A DNA stretch of 64,000 nt from Paramarasmius palmivorus. Its lineage: Eukaryota > Basidiomycota > Agaricomycetes > Agaricales > Marasmiaceae. The translations under genes were made by a program, and so were the position numbers. The first letter of the stretch is position 1; the number at the start of each line of letters is the position of its first letter. Location of the stretch: positions 59,591-123,590 of the forward strand of contig JAYKXP010000135.1 in the NCBI GenBank assembly GCA_037176845.1. The letters are read 5' to 3'. The notes beneath the pieces were generated by a model. It saw nothing but the letters and a program-made list of their open reading frames with translations. It had not been told where the DNA came from and made no database searches. Below, in pieces: positions 44,189 to 57,209 of this stretch.

Positions 44189-47100
44189 TCAAATGGCACC
44201 AACCGTCGAGTTTGGCTCAGTTTCATACGGCCAGTCGGAGGGCTTAATCCACTCAATGTAATCATAGAGAGGCCTCCACTGATGACCACACCCATAGTAT
44301 GGATCGGTATACGATGCTAGGTACTCCAAAGTGTCCACCCATGACCGTGCATATCGCGTATCGCGGCACCTGGGCTTGGTGGAGACCTTGGACCCAGGTA
44401 CAATTTCCTTCATGATTTGGATGTCATTTGCGTCCAGATCATGGGGTGCTAGCTCTCCAAACAACAACTCGTAGACCTCTTCGGTTGATTTTCGCTTCTT
44501 GTCCAAATCTTCTTTAGCACCTTCCAGGTCCTTCCGCCTCTGCTGTAATGTATTGAACTTTGCAATAGCAATTCCGCTCTTCTTTGCATGGATCGCGGGG
44601 AACGACTGGTAGTTATATTCAGCAACTTGAAGTCATAACGAGGTATTGAGACTCGCTACTTACTTCAAGCCATTCCAGATACCAATCTGTAGGCTTGTAG
44701 GCCAGTTCGAACCAGCGAGTAAAAGCATCCAGGATTTCTGGCTCTGCACCACATATGCGGGCAGTCATTTCCAAATAGTATGTAATTATCCACGGTTTAT
44801 TATAAGCCAACTTGTCTAGGAGGAGTGTATAGAACTTGAGAACCCGTGTGTGATATGCATTGCCCATTGCGGGAAGACGAATAGGGGACAACTGAACCAA
44901 GCATCAGTGTTGCAGTGTGGTATCAAAGACAGTTATATCACACCAAAAGCCAATGAAACAAAACATCGAATTTTTTCCGTTCCTTTGCGAGCAGAGCCTT
45001 CTCAAAGATCTCAAACTAATTGTGCATGAGTGACACATAAGTGATGCAGTCAGAAAAGAAACGTACCTTCTTCAAGTGATATTCACCATCGTCGAGAAGA
45101 TTAAGTCCGTATTCCCAATATCTGAGCATGTGAACCAGGTCCGACGATTTGGATGGATCCTTGATAGCATAGGCTGACATAAAGAGGACGGACAGAGGAG
45201 AGATAATGTAGTGACCACCACATAGATGCACAGGAGAATCCCAGTATGGAATCGAACAACTGCAATATTTTTCAGATTCCGGATCGAAAGCTTGAAGATT
45301 TGAAATGATTATCGCCTTGTGCATATCTAGGAACTTGCGGAAGTCAGATGACCGTATGGTTTCCTCTGAGTCGCCGTATCCATTCATCCACAACGCCTGA
45401 AGTATATCAATGAGTTTGCGAACGTCTTCGTTTGACATTCCTTCCCTTCTGATACACAATCTCAAGCGTGCGAAGACGGGAAGTGCATTCTTTGGTGTCC
45501 CAAGTTGCATAGAATGTATGCTGTTAATATGTTCATTAGCATTATATCTAAGGTCGGGAAAATCCTCGATGAAGGGTAACAACGTCTCTGGTAAGGGAGA
45601 TTGGTAAAAAAGTGATAGCTTGATCACAAAGTCGTAGACTTCAGCTGTGTCAAAAGTTTCATGAGTGCTGTCCGTGGACCATATGTATTCAAATGCCTTC
45701 CGGGTAAAGGATATCATGCAACTGAGATACTTCTGATCCTAGTTTGCTGTCAGGGCAATGAAGACGAATGATAAGGAAAGAACACACATACAGACGATAT
45801 ACAAGTGAAGCCCCTCTTCGCCTCCTGAATCATGGCTTCAAGCGCCAGACGTGAGAAGAATGTCTCGGAGTAGATCTCTTTGTTGATGAAAAATTCATGG
45901 GAGCGGGATTTGTCTTCTAGGTAGTCGCGGAATGATTTATGAATGATCCAGAGGAAACTGTCATCAAATCCTATGACAGACTGTGCTCGACGGAGTAGCA
46001 GCTCTGCCTCACCAGCAGGTAGGTCATACAAGATTTCCATTCCGATGAGATCTGACGATATGTAAGTCCAATCCTCGAGGTACATGACAAAGCCCAGAGC
46101 GTCACGTAGTTGTTTTTGTTTCTCATATGGATAGGAGGAAAGGATTTGATAGTAGAGGGCGTCAAGCGGCGCAAATGGCGATCCAGCATCCCCATTCTTC
46201 CGTTGACCGAGTACCTTCTCCAGCTGTTCACATGGATTGTAGAACTCGCTATCCTCTATGAAACTGACTACGGTAGTGGCATAGATGAACTGCCCACAGG
46301 CATTATCACTGAGACTCCATATCTGCGAAGGTGAGGGCCAAGGAACTGGAAAATCCAACTTCTTGCATCTATCGCAGTTTCGTATTCGAGTGAACTCCGT
46401 GTTTAGGAAATTTTGAATGTCCCGCCTTGACTCCCAGTCGTCATCAAGGGTAAGCCGGCGCACATGAAGCTCTTTATCCAGGGTACTGAGTGTCTCCTGG
46501 ATAGCCGGTTCAGGTCTACTGCATAAGAGAATGTGGGGAAGAGGTCGTTGGATTTTAGAGAAGATAGACGCGATCAGGCACAGAATATGACACTGCTCTT
46601 TTCCCGTAGAGCACTCATCAAGTGCATCGATTACGATTAACCCGTTAAGATCAATGGTGGTAGAATGTAATAATGGCTCGATTATCAGCTTCTGGAGCTG
46701 GACATCAATGGAGGCCTTTAGGATGCTTGGATTTTCTTTGATAACCTGTCCGATAGAACGTCGCAGCTCTGGATATCTGAGCGCTAAGCCATGGGCAATG
46801 ACAAGAAACATCTTTGAGGGGTTGTTTCGTTGTGGATCGTCACGCCAAAAGAAAAAGCTAGCGATGAGGCTTCCTTCGCTGGTTTTCTCGGCAATAGTCT
46901 GTGCGATAGCCGATTTTCCCACACCAGCAGCACCGGATAACCAACACAGCGGCTCATTCGCTGGATCATCACTTTGGGCCCAATCAAGAATGGATTCCTG
47001 AATTTTGGTGCGCGTCCCTTCATGACATCGCGGAGGAGGAAAGCGAGCACCGGAGTCGTGCCGCGCTCCGACATTCGCTATCTCTTTCCAGAGCTCATTG

Positions 47101-48050
47101 ATGGCTTAACAATCCATCAGGAATTCGTATTGAACTAGGATACAAAGAGACGTACGATCATCAATTTGATAGTACACGTTATTTTCCTGGTCTCCGCAAA
47201 TAGTATTCCCCTGTCCTCCGTTTATTGCCATATGTACTTGCGGATGGGATGTGTCCTTCGACTGTGACACCCTTGGAGCCACAAACGATGAATATAATGT
47301 GTTAATAGCTGATGGGTATGAAGAGTTTGGCCAAATCCAACCACCTGAAGCTGTGGCAGATGGTTGATTTGCACATGCATGACTGGGGATGTAATCCCGG
47401 TGGTCCGAGGAGTCGTCCTGATCGGTGGAAGGTGGATAGGGATTTGATACAGAGGCTAGCTCGCTCGCGTGTGCATTAGAGACAGCACTACGCGAAAGGG
47501 AACACTGAGCTGATGTGTACAAAGGGATGGCATGATCTTCGTTGTTCGACGGAACGTGTTGGTAAGCTGGATATGTTCCGTTGGACGGACTGGAAAGGAA
47601 GTACTTGGTAGACGGATTGTGTGGTGACTGATGCGGCATGTAGCTCGTCTGTCGAAACGACGGAGATATTTTGGGGTTTGAAATATGAGAGTCACGGTTA
47701 ACTGGGTATACGCTCGACGAAGAGGATGACAAGGAATCCACAACTGCGTCCAGCAAGAGACTTTTCTGGTCACTAGCTGTTGTCAATCTGGATTGCCTCT
47801 GGTATGGATGGAAACGTTGGTGGGATAATGGGGTGTTACCAGTCATTGAGGGAGTAGAGCGGAGTGAATGACCAATGTTATCGTGTGTGGAGGGCCACTG
47901 AACGAGGACACTAGGGACTCGCTGATGGGCGTGGTCAAAATAATTGACGTCTGACTGAGATGACACGGGTTGTGGGATGTTGTCACCACTTCCGAGGACT
48001 GCATAGTCCTGATGACCTGTGTAGTAGGCTGGTGGATCGTTTTCGAGCAT
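44189..48050 (-). CDS. NACHT-domain NLR/STAND protein, intact, 1198 aa (NLR-2)
   Basis: A six-exon model stays in phase: 48050-47156, 47104-45792, 45738-45067, 45015-44944, 44891-44664, 44605-44189 (3597 nt), with GT-AG introns of 51-58 bp. Residues 1-275 are Ser/Pro/Tyr/Asn-rich and probably disordered (MLENDPPAYYTG start). At about 276-298 is a Gly/Asn-rich motif (INGGQGNTICGDQENNVYYQ). Then comes the linker NELWKEIANVGARHDSG and the NACHT ATPase: Walker A GAAGVGKS (356-363), Walker B LIVIDALDEC (454-463), then CSRPEPAI. Winged-helix-like sequence (IIHKSFRDYLED) ends near 700. The last 450 residues are mainly helical, with a basic coiled-coil-like segment (QQRRKDLEGAKEDLDKKRK), and show no WD40, ankyrin or TPR signature. 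Expected role: ATP-gated sensor; ligand unknown. Confidence 0.9.
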
Positions 48051-50250
48051 TGAGATGATAATGGGAGCGTACAAAGAGAATATGTCGTACTGAGCTCTGA
48101 ATTTAACGACTGAATAATATAGCATACAGCATGTACTCAGGCTCGAAAGCTATGCATCATCAAGTTTGATCGAAGCGACATGAAAGGGATATCTTGTGAC
48201 TACACGTTGGTGTAACCTGTTGAAGAAAAGTTCGAGCTGGTCAATGCTAATCAAAATTTTCAAACTCTCGTGGAGGATATCATTGGGCTGCGAAAACGAC
48301 CTACTTGAAAAAGAATTCCACATCGAAGATGCTCATTCATGGATAGGAGTTCGAGAACGATGTACATCTTTTGACAGCAATTTGACAGCTTTCCGTCACT
48401 AATATTCCCTCAGCGACAGTAACAGCATCCATCGAAGTTCTCTGCGAATGCTGGAATCCAGTGCGCACCGATCTTTATGTAGAAGTGACCATGATAGAAG
48501 CAGAGATGAACTCCGGGAACGGAAGATCCGGATCCAAAATGATGTAACTCAATGGGCCGGTTATCCGATTACGTGTGTTTGGTTGGGACAAACAAACCAG
48601 GATTTTTCACCGACGACAACGACGACGACGATACAGTAACATTCAACCTCTGCAGTCCCTATTCCACTCCCAAAACCCGATGCTCCGACTATAGCTACCA
48701 GGAACGGATTAGATGTGGAACCCTGCGCCCATTGGATGGCTGGAACGGCCAGGTTAGCGGGCATGTTCCTTTTGCGTCGTCCACAGGTAAGTCCTACATC
48801 TGTCATTCTCTACTATAAATGCCAGACTAACTTGAGTGTGTAGGCTACTCCAATACGCTTTTCAGACTTTCTTCCTCTGTACCGGCGCTCCGCACACCCT
48901 GTCCACTCCAACTCGATCGTGACACCGACGCTGTAACGACGCAAACTCTGGCACCCCTCCGACAGCGGGAATTTCCAGAAGTCTATACGCCCCGAACTCT
49001 CATCTTGGAACGATCAAGAAGAAGGAAGGGGGAACAATGATAAGAGGCGCAGGGGTGTTAGTGTTATATCGCGCAGAGCCCCCTGAAGGTATGTTCATCA
49101 TTTCTACTTGCTCAGAACGTCAAAAGTCAAACTCATCGATAACTGCACAGTGCCCCACCCTGCCGCTATTCCCGCCACCAATGCCCCCCGACGTTTCCAT
49201 GCAGCTTCAACTTGCACCCAAACACGCTCCTCTTTCCCTTCGCTCCATGACCACTGTCCCATGATATGGAGGGCACAATGTTTCTTCGTCTTCCTGGGCT
49301 ACCAGTCGCGTCTCCCCACTTGTCCATCCAAAAGTCGTTGTCGTCCCCCGCCGCTATTCCCGACTATTCACGTTCAATCTCATTACACTCCCCCTTAATC
49401 CACCGCATACTCGCGAGTCTACATCCCCGCTGTTACTTCCACAAACCATATGTACAGGCTCACGCCTGCACCTGTGTCCTGTCCCCACGCGTACCGCTCT
49501 ATCACCCACATGCACAAGCTTCGTTACGTATCCTATCGGGGCACGATCGGGTCCCCGTCCATCTGAAGAAAGGAACTGCTGGCTAGTATCCATACATAGA
49601 CGGATCCAGCTTTCTCTTGGATCCCTTCCACATCTTTATTGGGGTACCTTATCTCAGCCGTGACCGTGTTGGGTGTCGGTGTCGGTGTCGGCTGGTTAAC
49701 AAGCCCACTCCCATTTACAACGCTGATTGCCTCACTTGAGTTATGTCAATTCCGGAAGGCTGGCGCGTTCCTACGTTTTGATATGGTGGGTATGCACACT
49801 GTAGCGATACAACCTCCGAGGGTCGAATGTAATATCGCTAGTTTTCATCTAAATGCTCGAACTTGTATCGCATGATTCGTTTTTGGAGGGATACCAAAGG
49901 GGTAGCCGAGCGAACAGTCACCGTGTCGACGTTTTGCGAAATGAGGCTCACGAATTCGCGGTAGTGAGCTTGTATGGGTTTTGGAACAGGTATAAAGTTG
50001 GCAACATCGGGTTGATGTAACTTGACGTTGACGAGCCAACGTCAAGCGTCTCTTAAAGCCGTTTCTAGGTCTCGTTTCATCACGGGGTTCAGCGTAAATG
50101 GAATACTAAAGTGGCTAATTTATCCTGATTCGCTACTATGTAGCACTTCCTATCACCAGTAGTATTGACAGTTGAGATTGATACCTACATTCATGCCTAC
50201 TATATACAGCGTAGTCAGGTGAGCTGCATTTCGCTAGAAATACAATAGAC
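48051..50250. other. Intergenic, C/T-rich, weak dispersed-repeat similarity
   Basis: 48549-48630 resembles part of the dispersed repeat (a GGGACAAACAAACCAGGATTT block, then TTCACCGACGACAACG). 48640-49600 is C/T-rich on the plus strand, as after the other copies. 49672-49691 is a short GTCGGT tandem. Frames on both strands are short or overlap and none is recognised. Confidence 0.4.
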
Positions 50251-51460
50251 ATGGCTGGCTTTGCTTTCTCGCCCACTTTGACTTATTACCCCGACAACAT
50301 GATCTGGAATTCATGGTACCGTACCTACCTTTCTCCCTGTAGTCTCTCGCTAATCGTTCAAGTTTCATGCAGTGCAACCTTGATCCTCGCTGCCTGTGCA
50401 AACGCATTCAGCTTGGCACCGTTTCCTACGACGATCACTCAAGGAATTCCTTTTACTATCACCTGGATCCGTGAACCACAAGAGACGCAAAGCTTCATGA
50501 TTATAAAGAGCGCTGTCGGCGTTCCTCCTGTGTCCTCGCCTCGGTATTTCCTGGTAACCGCTACGGCAGGGCAAACAGAGGGGACTGTTCTAGTCTCATT
50601 TCCTACAAACACGTAGTACGGAATATCTTAAGCACGGTATTTTACTGTGTTCAAAATTGAATGTTTATAGTGCATTTGTACTTGATGCAGTTCAGATTGA
50701 TGGGAATGGGAATCCGTAGGTTCATCGGTGATTTCGGCTCATTTATTTCTTAAACATTGTCCAGATTGTCAACCTTTTATACGGGTACTCAAACGCTCGC
50801 AGTCATTGCCACTGGAGAAATAGCAAGGTGCGCGGAAACAATTCCTGATGGACTTTTATCTCATATTATCACAGTCAATTCGTTCCAACGTCTGTCACGA
50901 CGACTGGCAATTCAAGCGTAACACCTATACCCGTATTATCGGGACTCCCGTCTCCTACATCAAGCCAAAGTTTCTCTTCTACTCCCACAAACCGGAAGCC
51001 AGTGGGCGCTATCGTCGGAGGTGCTGTTGGGGGACTGTGCTTATCTCTCTTCCTGTCATTGGTGGGACTTTACCTACTCCGCCGTCGACGAAAGCAGAAG
51101 CAAATCGCACAACTCACGAATGCCCAGGATCTTTATAGGAGTAGTGAAATCACTCCGTTCACGGAACGCCGTTCAAGTAAACGCATCACTTCCAACTCCC
51201 GGGCCAAGTCGATTCCGGAGCCAACAAGTCCTCTGCACACAAGTGCAGAAGTAGACAACACGAGTATCCATGAAAGCTCGAGAAATGATTTCGATACCAC
51301 AATTCATTCTCGTACCTCTCGGCCAGGACACCGACCACCCACGGATTTCGATGGTAGTATTCCGTCGAGTGAGATAGCGGAGATGGTACGGGCGTTGTAT
51401 CAGAGAATGTGGAGTCCAGAGCGAGATGAGCGGCCACCAGCATACGAGGCTCGAGTTTGA
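50251..51460 (+). CDS. Secreted-stalk, single-span membrane protein with cytosolic tail
   Basis: Exons 50251-50612, 50671-50715, 50765-50827 and 50875-51460 join in phase (351 aa). An alternative start at 50299 with an intron at 50316-50372 gives 316 aa and a compact signal peptide (MIWNSCATLILAACANAFS). The ectodomain begins LAPFPTTITQGIPFTITW, a beta-sandwich-like start common in basidiomycete surface proteins, and ends in a Ser/Thr/Pro stalk. The membrane span GAIVGGAVGGLCLSLFLSLV is followed by RRRRKQKQ, setting the topology with a cytosolic C-terminus of about 130 residues ending PPAYEARV. The architecture resembles wall-sensor or adhesion proteins; the specific role is unknown. No lesion seen. 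Confidence 0.8.
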
Positions 51461-51626
51461 ATGTAGGAATTTATTTTTAGATAGCATTCCCTGGTAGTAA
51501 TTTCATCACTACCAACCTTAATAAAAATCAACCGCTTAGCGAATCGCCTCTGTCTGGGGCTTGTATACTCAGTCAGCACTTTTATAACACACCATCAGTT
51601 CTAATTCGGACATGTAGCTTACAACA

Positions 51627-52998
51627 CTATTTCGCTATCCCAATATCCTCAGATTCGTGATCGATGCTATGCCCTTTCCCTCGATTTATGTCAATCACAC
51701 TATCCGACGCGTGCAATTCCGGTGTTTCCATCTGCTGATCAACATTTCCCAGTGGTTGTGGTGATCGTTGTTCTTCATGCATCGGGATTGTTCCATCTGC
51801 ACGTAATGAGCTAATAGCGCTCTCGACATCGTTGAAACTGATGCCTAGCGCAACGCGGACAATGATGATGGTTGATGTAATGCCCTGGAAAGTTGGGTTA
51901 ATGTGACTTCAACTATAGGGACACGATAAATTCACCGAAACACATGGCCAGGCACGCAAAAGGAACTCTAACGCATATATATGAGGGTAATCCTCGTCGC
52001 CCTTCAACAGAGATGGATCTCTTCGAATGAGATCGATGTATATTGCAGCAATTCCAATAAGGAACGTCGAGTATACTACTCCAGATTCAAGCCTGAAGTA
52101 TACATTTTTAGCGTATCAAGCTGGGAGTAGTGAGTCCGGCTTCAAAACTTACGTTGCGGAAAGCGCAGTCCTGTACATATTCCGGGATCTTGATCCAAGG
52201 TAGTGTTCAATTTGACGACCTATCGAGCAAATCTGGAATGCTACATGGATTCGGATTAGTCCTCCGACGTTAAATCGAGTAAATCAAGTCGCGCACCTAT
52301 AAGCGTAGAAAGGATTATATTGTTGAGAGATACGATTCCTGCTGCAATAGCGGCCACATGTAGTGGTACCAACTGAGTACTCCCTGAAGTGACTACAAAT
52401 GAAACAACTGCTAAAATCAGAGAACGATCAGAGAAACGAAGGGGCGCCAAACCATGCACACAAAAGTCCAATATCAGAGGCACAATGGCAATCCTCCAGC
52501 GCCTTCCCCCATACCATTGTAGAAGCGCCACAGATGGTGTAATGTTTAACGTATTGATAGTTATAAAAGTCTACTTGATCACGTAACCAGAATAGCATCA
52601 GCTCTACAGCGCTGAGAATTCAAGTATGAATACGAGGGTAGGATAGATGTCATGGCGCATACCTGCATAAAAAGGTGATTTGAATCATTGTTGTGATTGG
52701 CTCCCATTCTATTTCGTGTGGTCGGAAGGACTCGGATAAGCTTGAGACGGGTAAGCTTGAGATGGATAGTCAGTGACCAATGGGCTATCCAGTAGATTAT
52801 GCATCACCCGCACTTATTCAGGTCTTGTACGATGTAGAGTGCGACATCAGCTGACGCCAGAAGGAACAGGATAACGATAGCGAATAGGTGGTATTTATAT
52901 GCTTTTCCCTTTCGCCTAAACAAGATACGGATGCAAATTCCAAATAATACAGCGTAGACACCTGTCCAGGGTACTAAGTCAGATATAGTTCGATACAA
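51627..52998 (-). CDS. Multi-span membrane protein, exon model incomplete
   Basis: Hydrophobic exon pieces in order on the minus strand: VPWTGVYAVLFGICIRILF and YHLFAIVILFLLASADVALY (52998-52804); RWRIAIVPLILDFCVH followed by two more spans (about 52500-52260); SGVVYSTFLIGIAAIYIDLI (about 52090); and a last exon 51884-51627 with STIIIVRVALGISFND and a charged 65-residue tail, stop at 51629-51627. The order and spacing match the basidiomycete seven-span membrane proteins of unknown function. The join near 52530-52620 has no clean acceptor, so the gene may be damaged there. Confidence 0.5.
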
Positions 52999-53246
52999 CT
53001 AACATTATGGATACTCACCGTATATTAGGAACTCCCCCTGTCTCATGGACATTCTGAGTTTATATGCTCATGGGTAGTATCGCTACACATACCGCGGTGT
53101 AAACCACATATCCCTGCGATTTTGTCAAGCGAACCATCTGTAGCGAGTGGGCGAAGTGTCCCTAGAAGTGACAACGTTTCGGTACCGGCAGTCCCAGTAT
53201 AAATGACCCATCCCCACCTTGCTGGTAACCAGTTAGAGGTAATGTA

Positions 53247-53441
53247 TCATTCCACGAGTGTTTCATCAATAAGGCGTTGATCATCAAGCCCATGCATCTC
53301 CCGCTCACTGATGATTCTTGAGGAAACGGATATCGCCCGTGAGTGCTGGCTACTCTGATGGTTTGGCTTCTGAACGAGCGATAACTCTGCTCCTATAATG
53401 TGAATACTGCTAAGTGTTATACCTAGTACCTGCCCACGCAC
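53247..53441 (-). pseudogene. C-terminal fragment of a second multi-span membrane gene
   Basis: A 64-codon frame starts with a hydrophobic segment (GQVLGITLSSIHIIGAEL) and ends in a Ser/Arg/Glu-rich tail, in the same arrangement as the last exon of the gene at 51627-52998. Upstream sequence to about 53960 gives only short coding-like pieces. Probably a decayed tandem relative; low certainty. Confidence 0.3.
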
Positions 53442-56400
53442 GAGTAGTAAATATCTTGATCCTGAATCCTAGTCGATCACAATAATTGCTTCCGAGATCG
53501 AACCTAAAAAAAACGCGGGAGATGGATTATGTTCTGCAATGTACAACATCAATCAGTTTAGATAATAGGAAATCCGACGCGGTGAATTACACTACCTACC
53601 ATAGCCTATTTCAATCACGCTAAATCCCTCATAGCACGGGTATTATATTAGAAGTGGCCGTACGATGCAGGTGGTTGATCAACGGAGCAGCAGCGCAACT
53701 TGCGCAGGGAAGGGATCAGGGATATCGGGTTGATGGGGATGTTGTCATAGATCATAGTAATCAGGAACTGATTATGCGCATCTCTGATGTTTTGGGGAAG
53801 CAGAAGGTGGTAGACGGGTCACAGGTCTTCGGGTACAAAGATCCAGATGATAAGGCCCGCTTCACCAGCAACACCGACGACGAGATAAATCCTTCAAGAA
53901 CCCCTGCCCTTCCACAAAGGCAGCCATCCTAACGGTATGGTTTTCATCTCAAAGTTGAGAGGCTTTTGATGATATTGGATGGTTGGAACGTGTAGTGCGG
54001 CTAAGGTGATTGTACCACGCCAACCGGTAAAATCGCGGTTTTGGTCAGACTTCAGCGCTTTAGCATGGAGTCCAATGTCCGAGCTTTCAAAATTCCATTA
54101 CCTGTATAGTTGAATGATACGTGAGTCCCAGGAAACCCTCTATCAAAGTCCCTCTTGAAAAAAATTGCAAAATTTCTCCGCCTCAATCAACGCAAGGCCC
54201 AAAAGCTGTACATCTGAACAGGCTGACACGAGTCGTTCCTTCCACTCTCTTCTGATCCTTTGTGACCCTCTTTCCGACACTCGTGTCATCATCTATCCTA
54301 TTAGCCACCTAATAGTAAACATCAGTGTTCGAGCGCCAACTAGTCCGAGAAGACCGACCTTAGCGCCCACTTCCCCAACTATACCACCTTCGTACTCACT
54401 GCCACCCCTTCAACCGTCCTTCTCGCCGAGCGCGGTACACATAGAGAACATCATAAAGAAACCTTCTCCGATGGGTCCGAGGATCGATATACCGCTACCA
54501 TGGGAAGTTAACGACGGTTCTGCACAAAGAGGCGATAGAGGCTTCGCTGTGCACTAGCGAAACCAGCCAGGCATGAATGATAACGAAATTGGAGGAGGTG
54601 GATAAGAGCAGGGTTACGCTACTTTTGCGGGCGATGACTGACGCCCAGACGAAGGTTCATGGAATGACATCCCTAAACGACATCCCATACGTCGGCCATA
54701 ATGTAGGGGTCTTGTTTTGCCGCTTCAAGAATCCCAATCATTCTGCAACGTAGTCCCATGAGGAACGGAGACCTGAAGGTATGAGAGTGAATGCGGAGGA
54801 GTCGTGAGCAGGATGCGTTCTGAGGCCCAGAAGATCGTGGAATCACCGGCGCGATTGTACAAACTAGCATAAAGTAATTGTTAGCACGCTAGTTTGGTCC
54901 ACTGGTCTACCAGGAGCGCACCTTTCACGGAGATCAGCAGAACATATCCGTATCCTGGTACCGCTCTTCCTTCTTTGGCCTTTTCCCATCGCCAACTTCC
55001 TCTTCCCAGCACAGGATAAGGTGCTATAGCTCGAAACGGCGAAAGGAGCACACGAAGAATGTTAAGAGAAGGAAGGTAATGGGTGCTCGGGGAGATGAAT
55101 GGGGGTATACGGGGCTCGACAAAGACTAAACTGCGTAACTGCTTTCGGGAAGGGGTATGGCATCCGAAGAACGCTATCCCGAACACCAGTACCTGCTTCC
55201 ACCGAATGATCGACTCTGCCATACGACTGAGAATTCGATTGCGAGAGAAATGCTTTGCGCAAAGCGTGATAGATGGCACAAAGAGCGGATTTGTAGCAGA
55301 AGGGGTGAGGGAGGGGGATGTGCTGATGGGCAAAACGTCGGTGCAGGGGTGCGTGTAGGGTGCGGAATGGAGCTTCTCGGATCTAGGGTCTTCGGGGATC
55401 TTGCGGCTTGGGGGTAATGTGCAGGAAGAGTATCGTGACAGACATGACACAGTGTAGACAGACTCTGATAGATACCGCTACTGATATTGATATGGCATTG
55501 ACGACATAAAAGGGGAGGGGTGAGGGGGAAGCCTTTGTCACCAAGCCTTCAAATGTGATACTGGGAGGGGAGGACTCTTGAGAGCTTGAGCCTCGAGGAA
55601 CGAATACAGCTGCGTTCTTGGTAGCGATAACAGGGCGGCAGGATGGGGGTATTGTGTAAGTTCATTGAAAGCACTTGTCCCTGAGGATACTGCTGAGGTT
55701 AGAAAAGGTAAGCCGTAGAAAATAGGTAGCATACCTTTAGCTAGCATGCCTGACTCGTCGCTCGTATAATCCTGATAAATGCAATTTTCTAGTCGTCCTA
55801 ACTCCGCATACTATCCACCCCAATCCTTTAAAGTGAGCTTGCGGCCGCTATGAACGTGTTCTGTATGTTGGGCGGGTCGAAATAGGCCCTGAGTCGTTGT
55901 GGTTAGAATTTCAGTTACGAGCTCTGTGAAGAGCATGGCCAGCGTCGAGCATCCATGAGGATGGTTTAGAGGAGTAGTTTGTTCGATATTAGGTACGAAA
56001 TCCTCTATACGTCCCAGATTAGTTTGGCCTTTACACAAGAGAACGAACGAGATTTGAAAGACGTACCTGCATGAACCTAAGAAAGCATATCCGCTAATCC
56101 GACCGTTCTAACCAGCCAATAGCCGAGGATTTCTCAGTGCGGCATTTTCATAGCACATAGAGTAGGGCTGTCGGTATTATAGAGAAATGAAGGGGTGGAA
56201 GGTATGGGTTTTGTCGTCGTCGCCAGCGGTGAAGAGCAAAAGTTTGTTTGTTCTCACCAAACAGACTGATCATGCTGGATACCCGGGTTACCGGAGGCTT
56301 TTGCACCAGAACACCGATCTCACTTAGCCTGGCAAGCCCGGCTTTACACAGAAGATAGGATCTCACTTGGACGTCAAATATTCCTGAGGCCTGTAGGTAC

Positions 56401-56770
56401 TGTGATAAATTCTTTCGAGAGTAGCACCACCAGCTGACTTAGTTCTCAAGTTAGCATCTGCCGTCCAGGGATGTAAAGCAGACGTTCACTGCTTGGTAAC
56501 TTACGTACATCCCTTGCCAATGGCACAGGCGCCTACCACTCTCCGAGATTCAGTGTCCTTTTGGTATTGATTGGCGATTTTATGCCAGTTCAGTGTCAGG
56601 TCAAGCCTCAAGGTCGTTTTAAGCGAGAGGAGTGCCACGATACGACACGAACATTAATTATGTCATGAAGTGGTATGCGACACCGCTCCTGACATCTTTT
56701 TGCATCGCACCTCGCTAATACTCTTTCCTCCCACCACCATGAAACCACCATTCTCCGTGTAAGACGCTCT
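53442..56770. other. 3.3 kb with only unassigned frames
   Basis: Largest open frames: 53654-53932 (+, 92 codons), 54165-54557 (+, 130 codons, Pro/Ser-rich), and 54881-55450 (-, 189 codons, no domain, overlapped by frames on the other strand). 56148-56366 (-, 72 codons) is also unassigned. Composition does not favour one strand. No element boundary was found. Confidence 0.35.
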
Positions 56771-57209
56771 ATGCAGATGAAATTCCCATACTCACTAGAG
56801 GCTTTTTGCAGAGAAACATCAAGTTCAATGCCAATCACTCGAGCCAGTATCAAATCTCTCCTTCGCCAGGGCATGACTCTCCCATATGGTGACGTAGAAC
56901 ATGTCCAGATCCGAATTCAACATCTCCAGAACTCGATCGATGCAAACATGAAACACATGGAGTGGCTTAGAAGTCTTTACGAGGCTTGTTTGAAGAAGAC
57001 CGCCGACCTTATTAGTGAGTCGGAAGAGTATTCTGCCTCTATTGCCCCCGTTCGTCGACTTCCGAAGGAGTTATTAGGCGAAATCCTTCTATATGTTGTT
57101 TGTGACGCCCACCACAATCCGGCGAAAGACCATCATCATACCAAAACGCTATCAAACGTCATGCGTGTATGCTTCTCTTTGAGCCATCTCTGGACCTGGA
57201 CTCGGACAC

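Noticed and set aside
54881..55450. 189-codon minus frame considered as an isoprenylcysteine methyltransferase or a membrane protein
   Set aside because: The RHPxY-type catalytic region and membrane spans are absent, and competing frames exist on the other strand.
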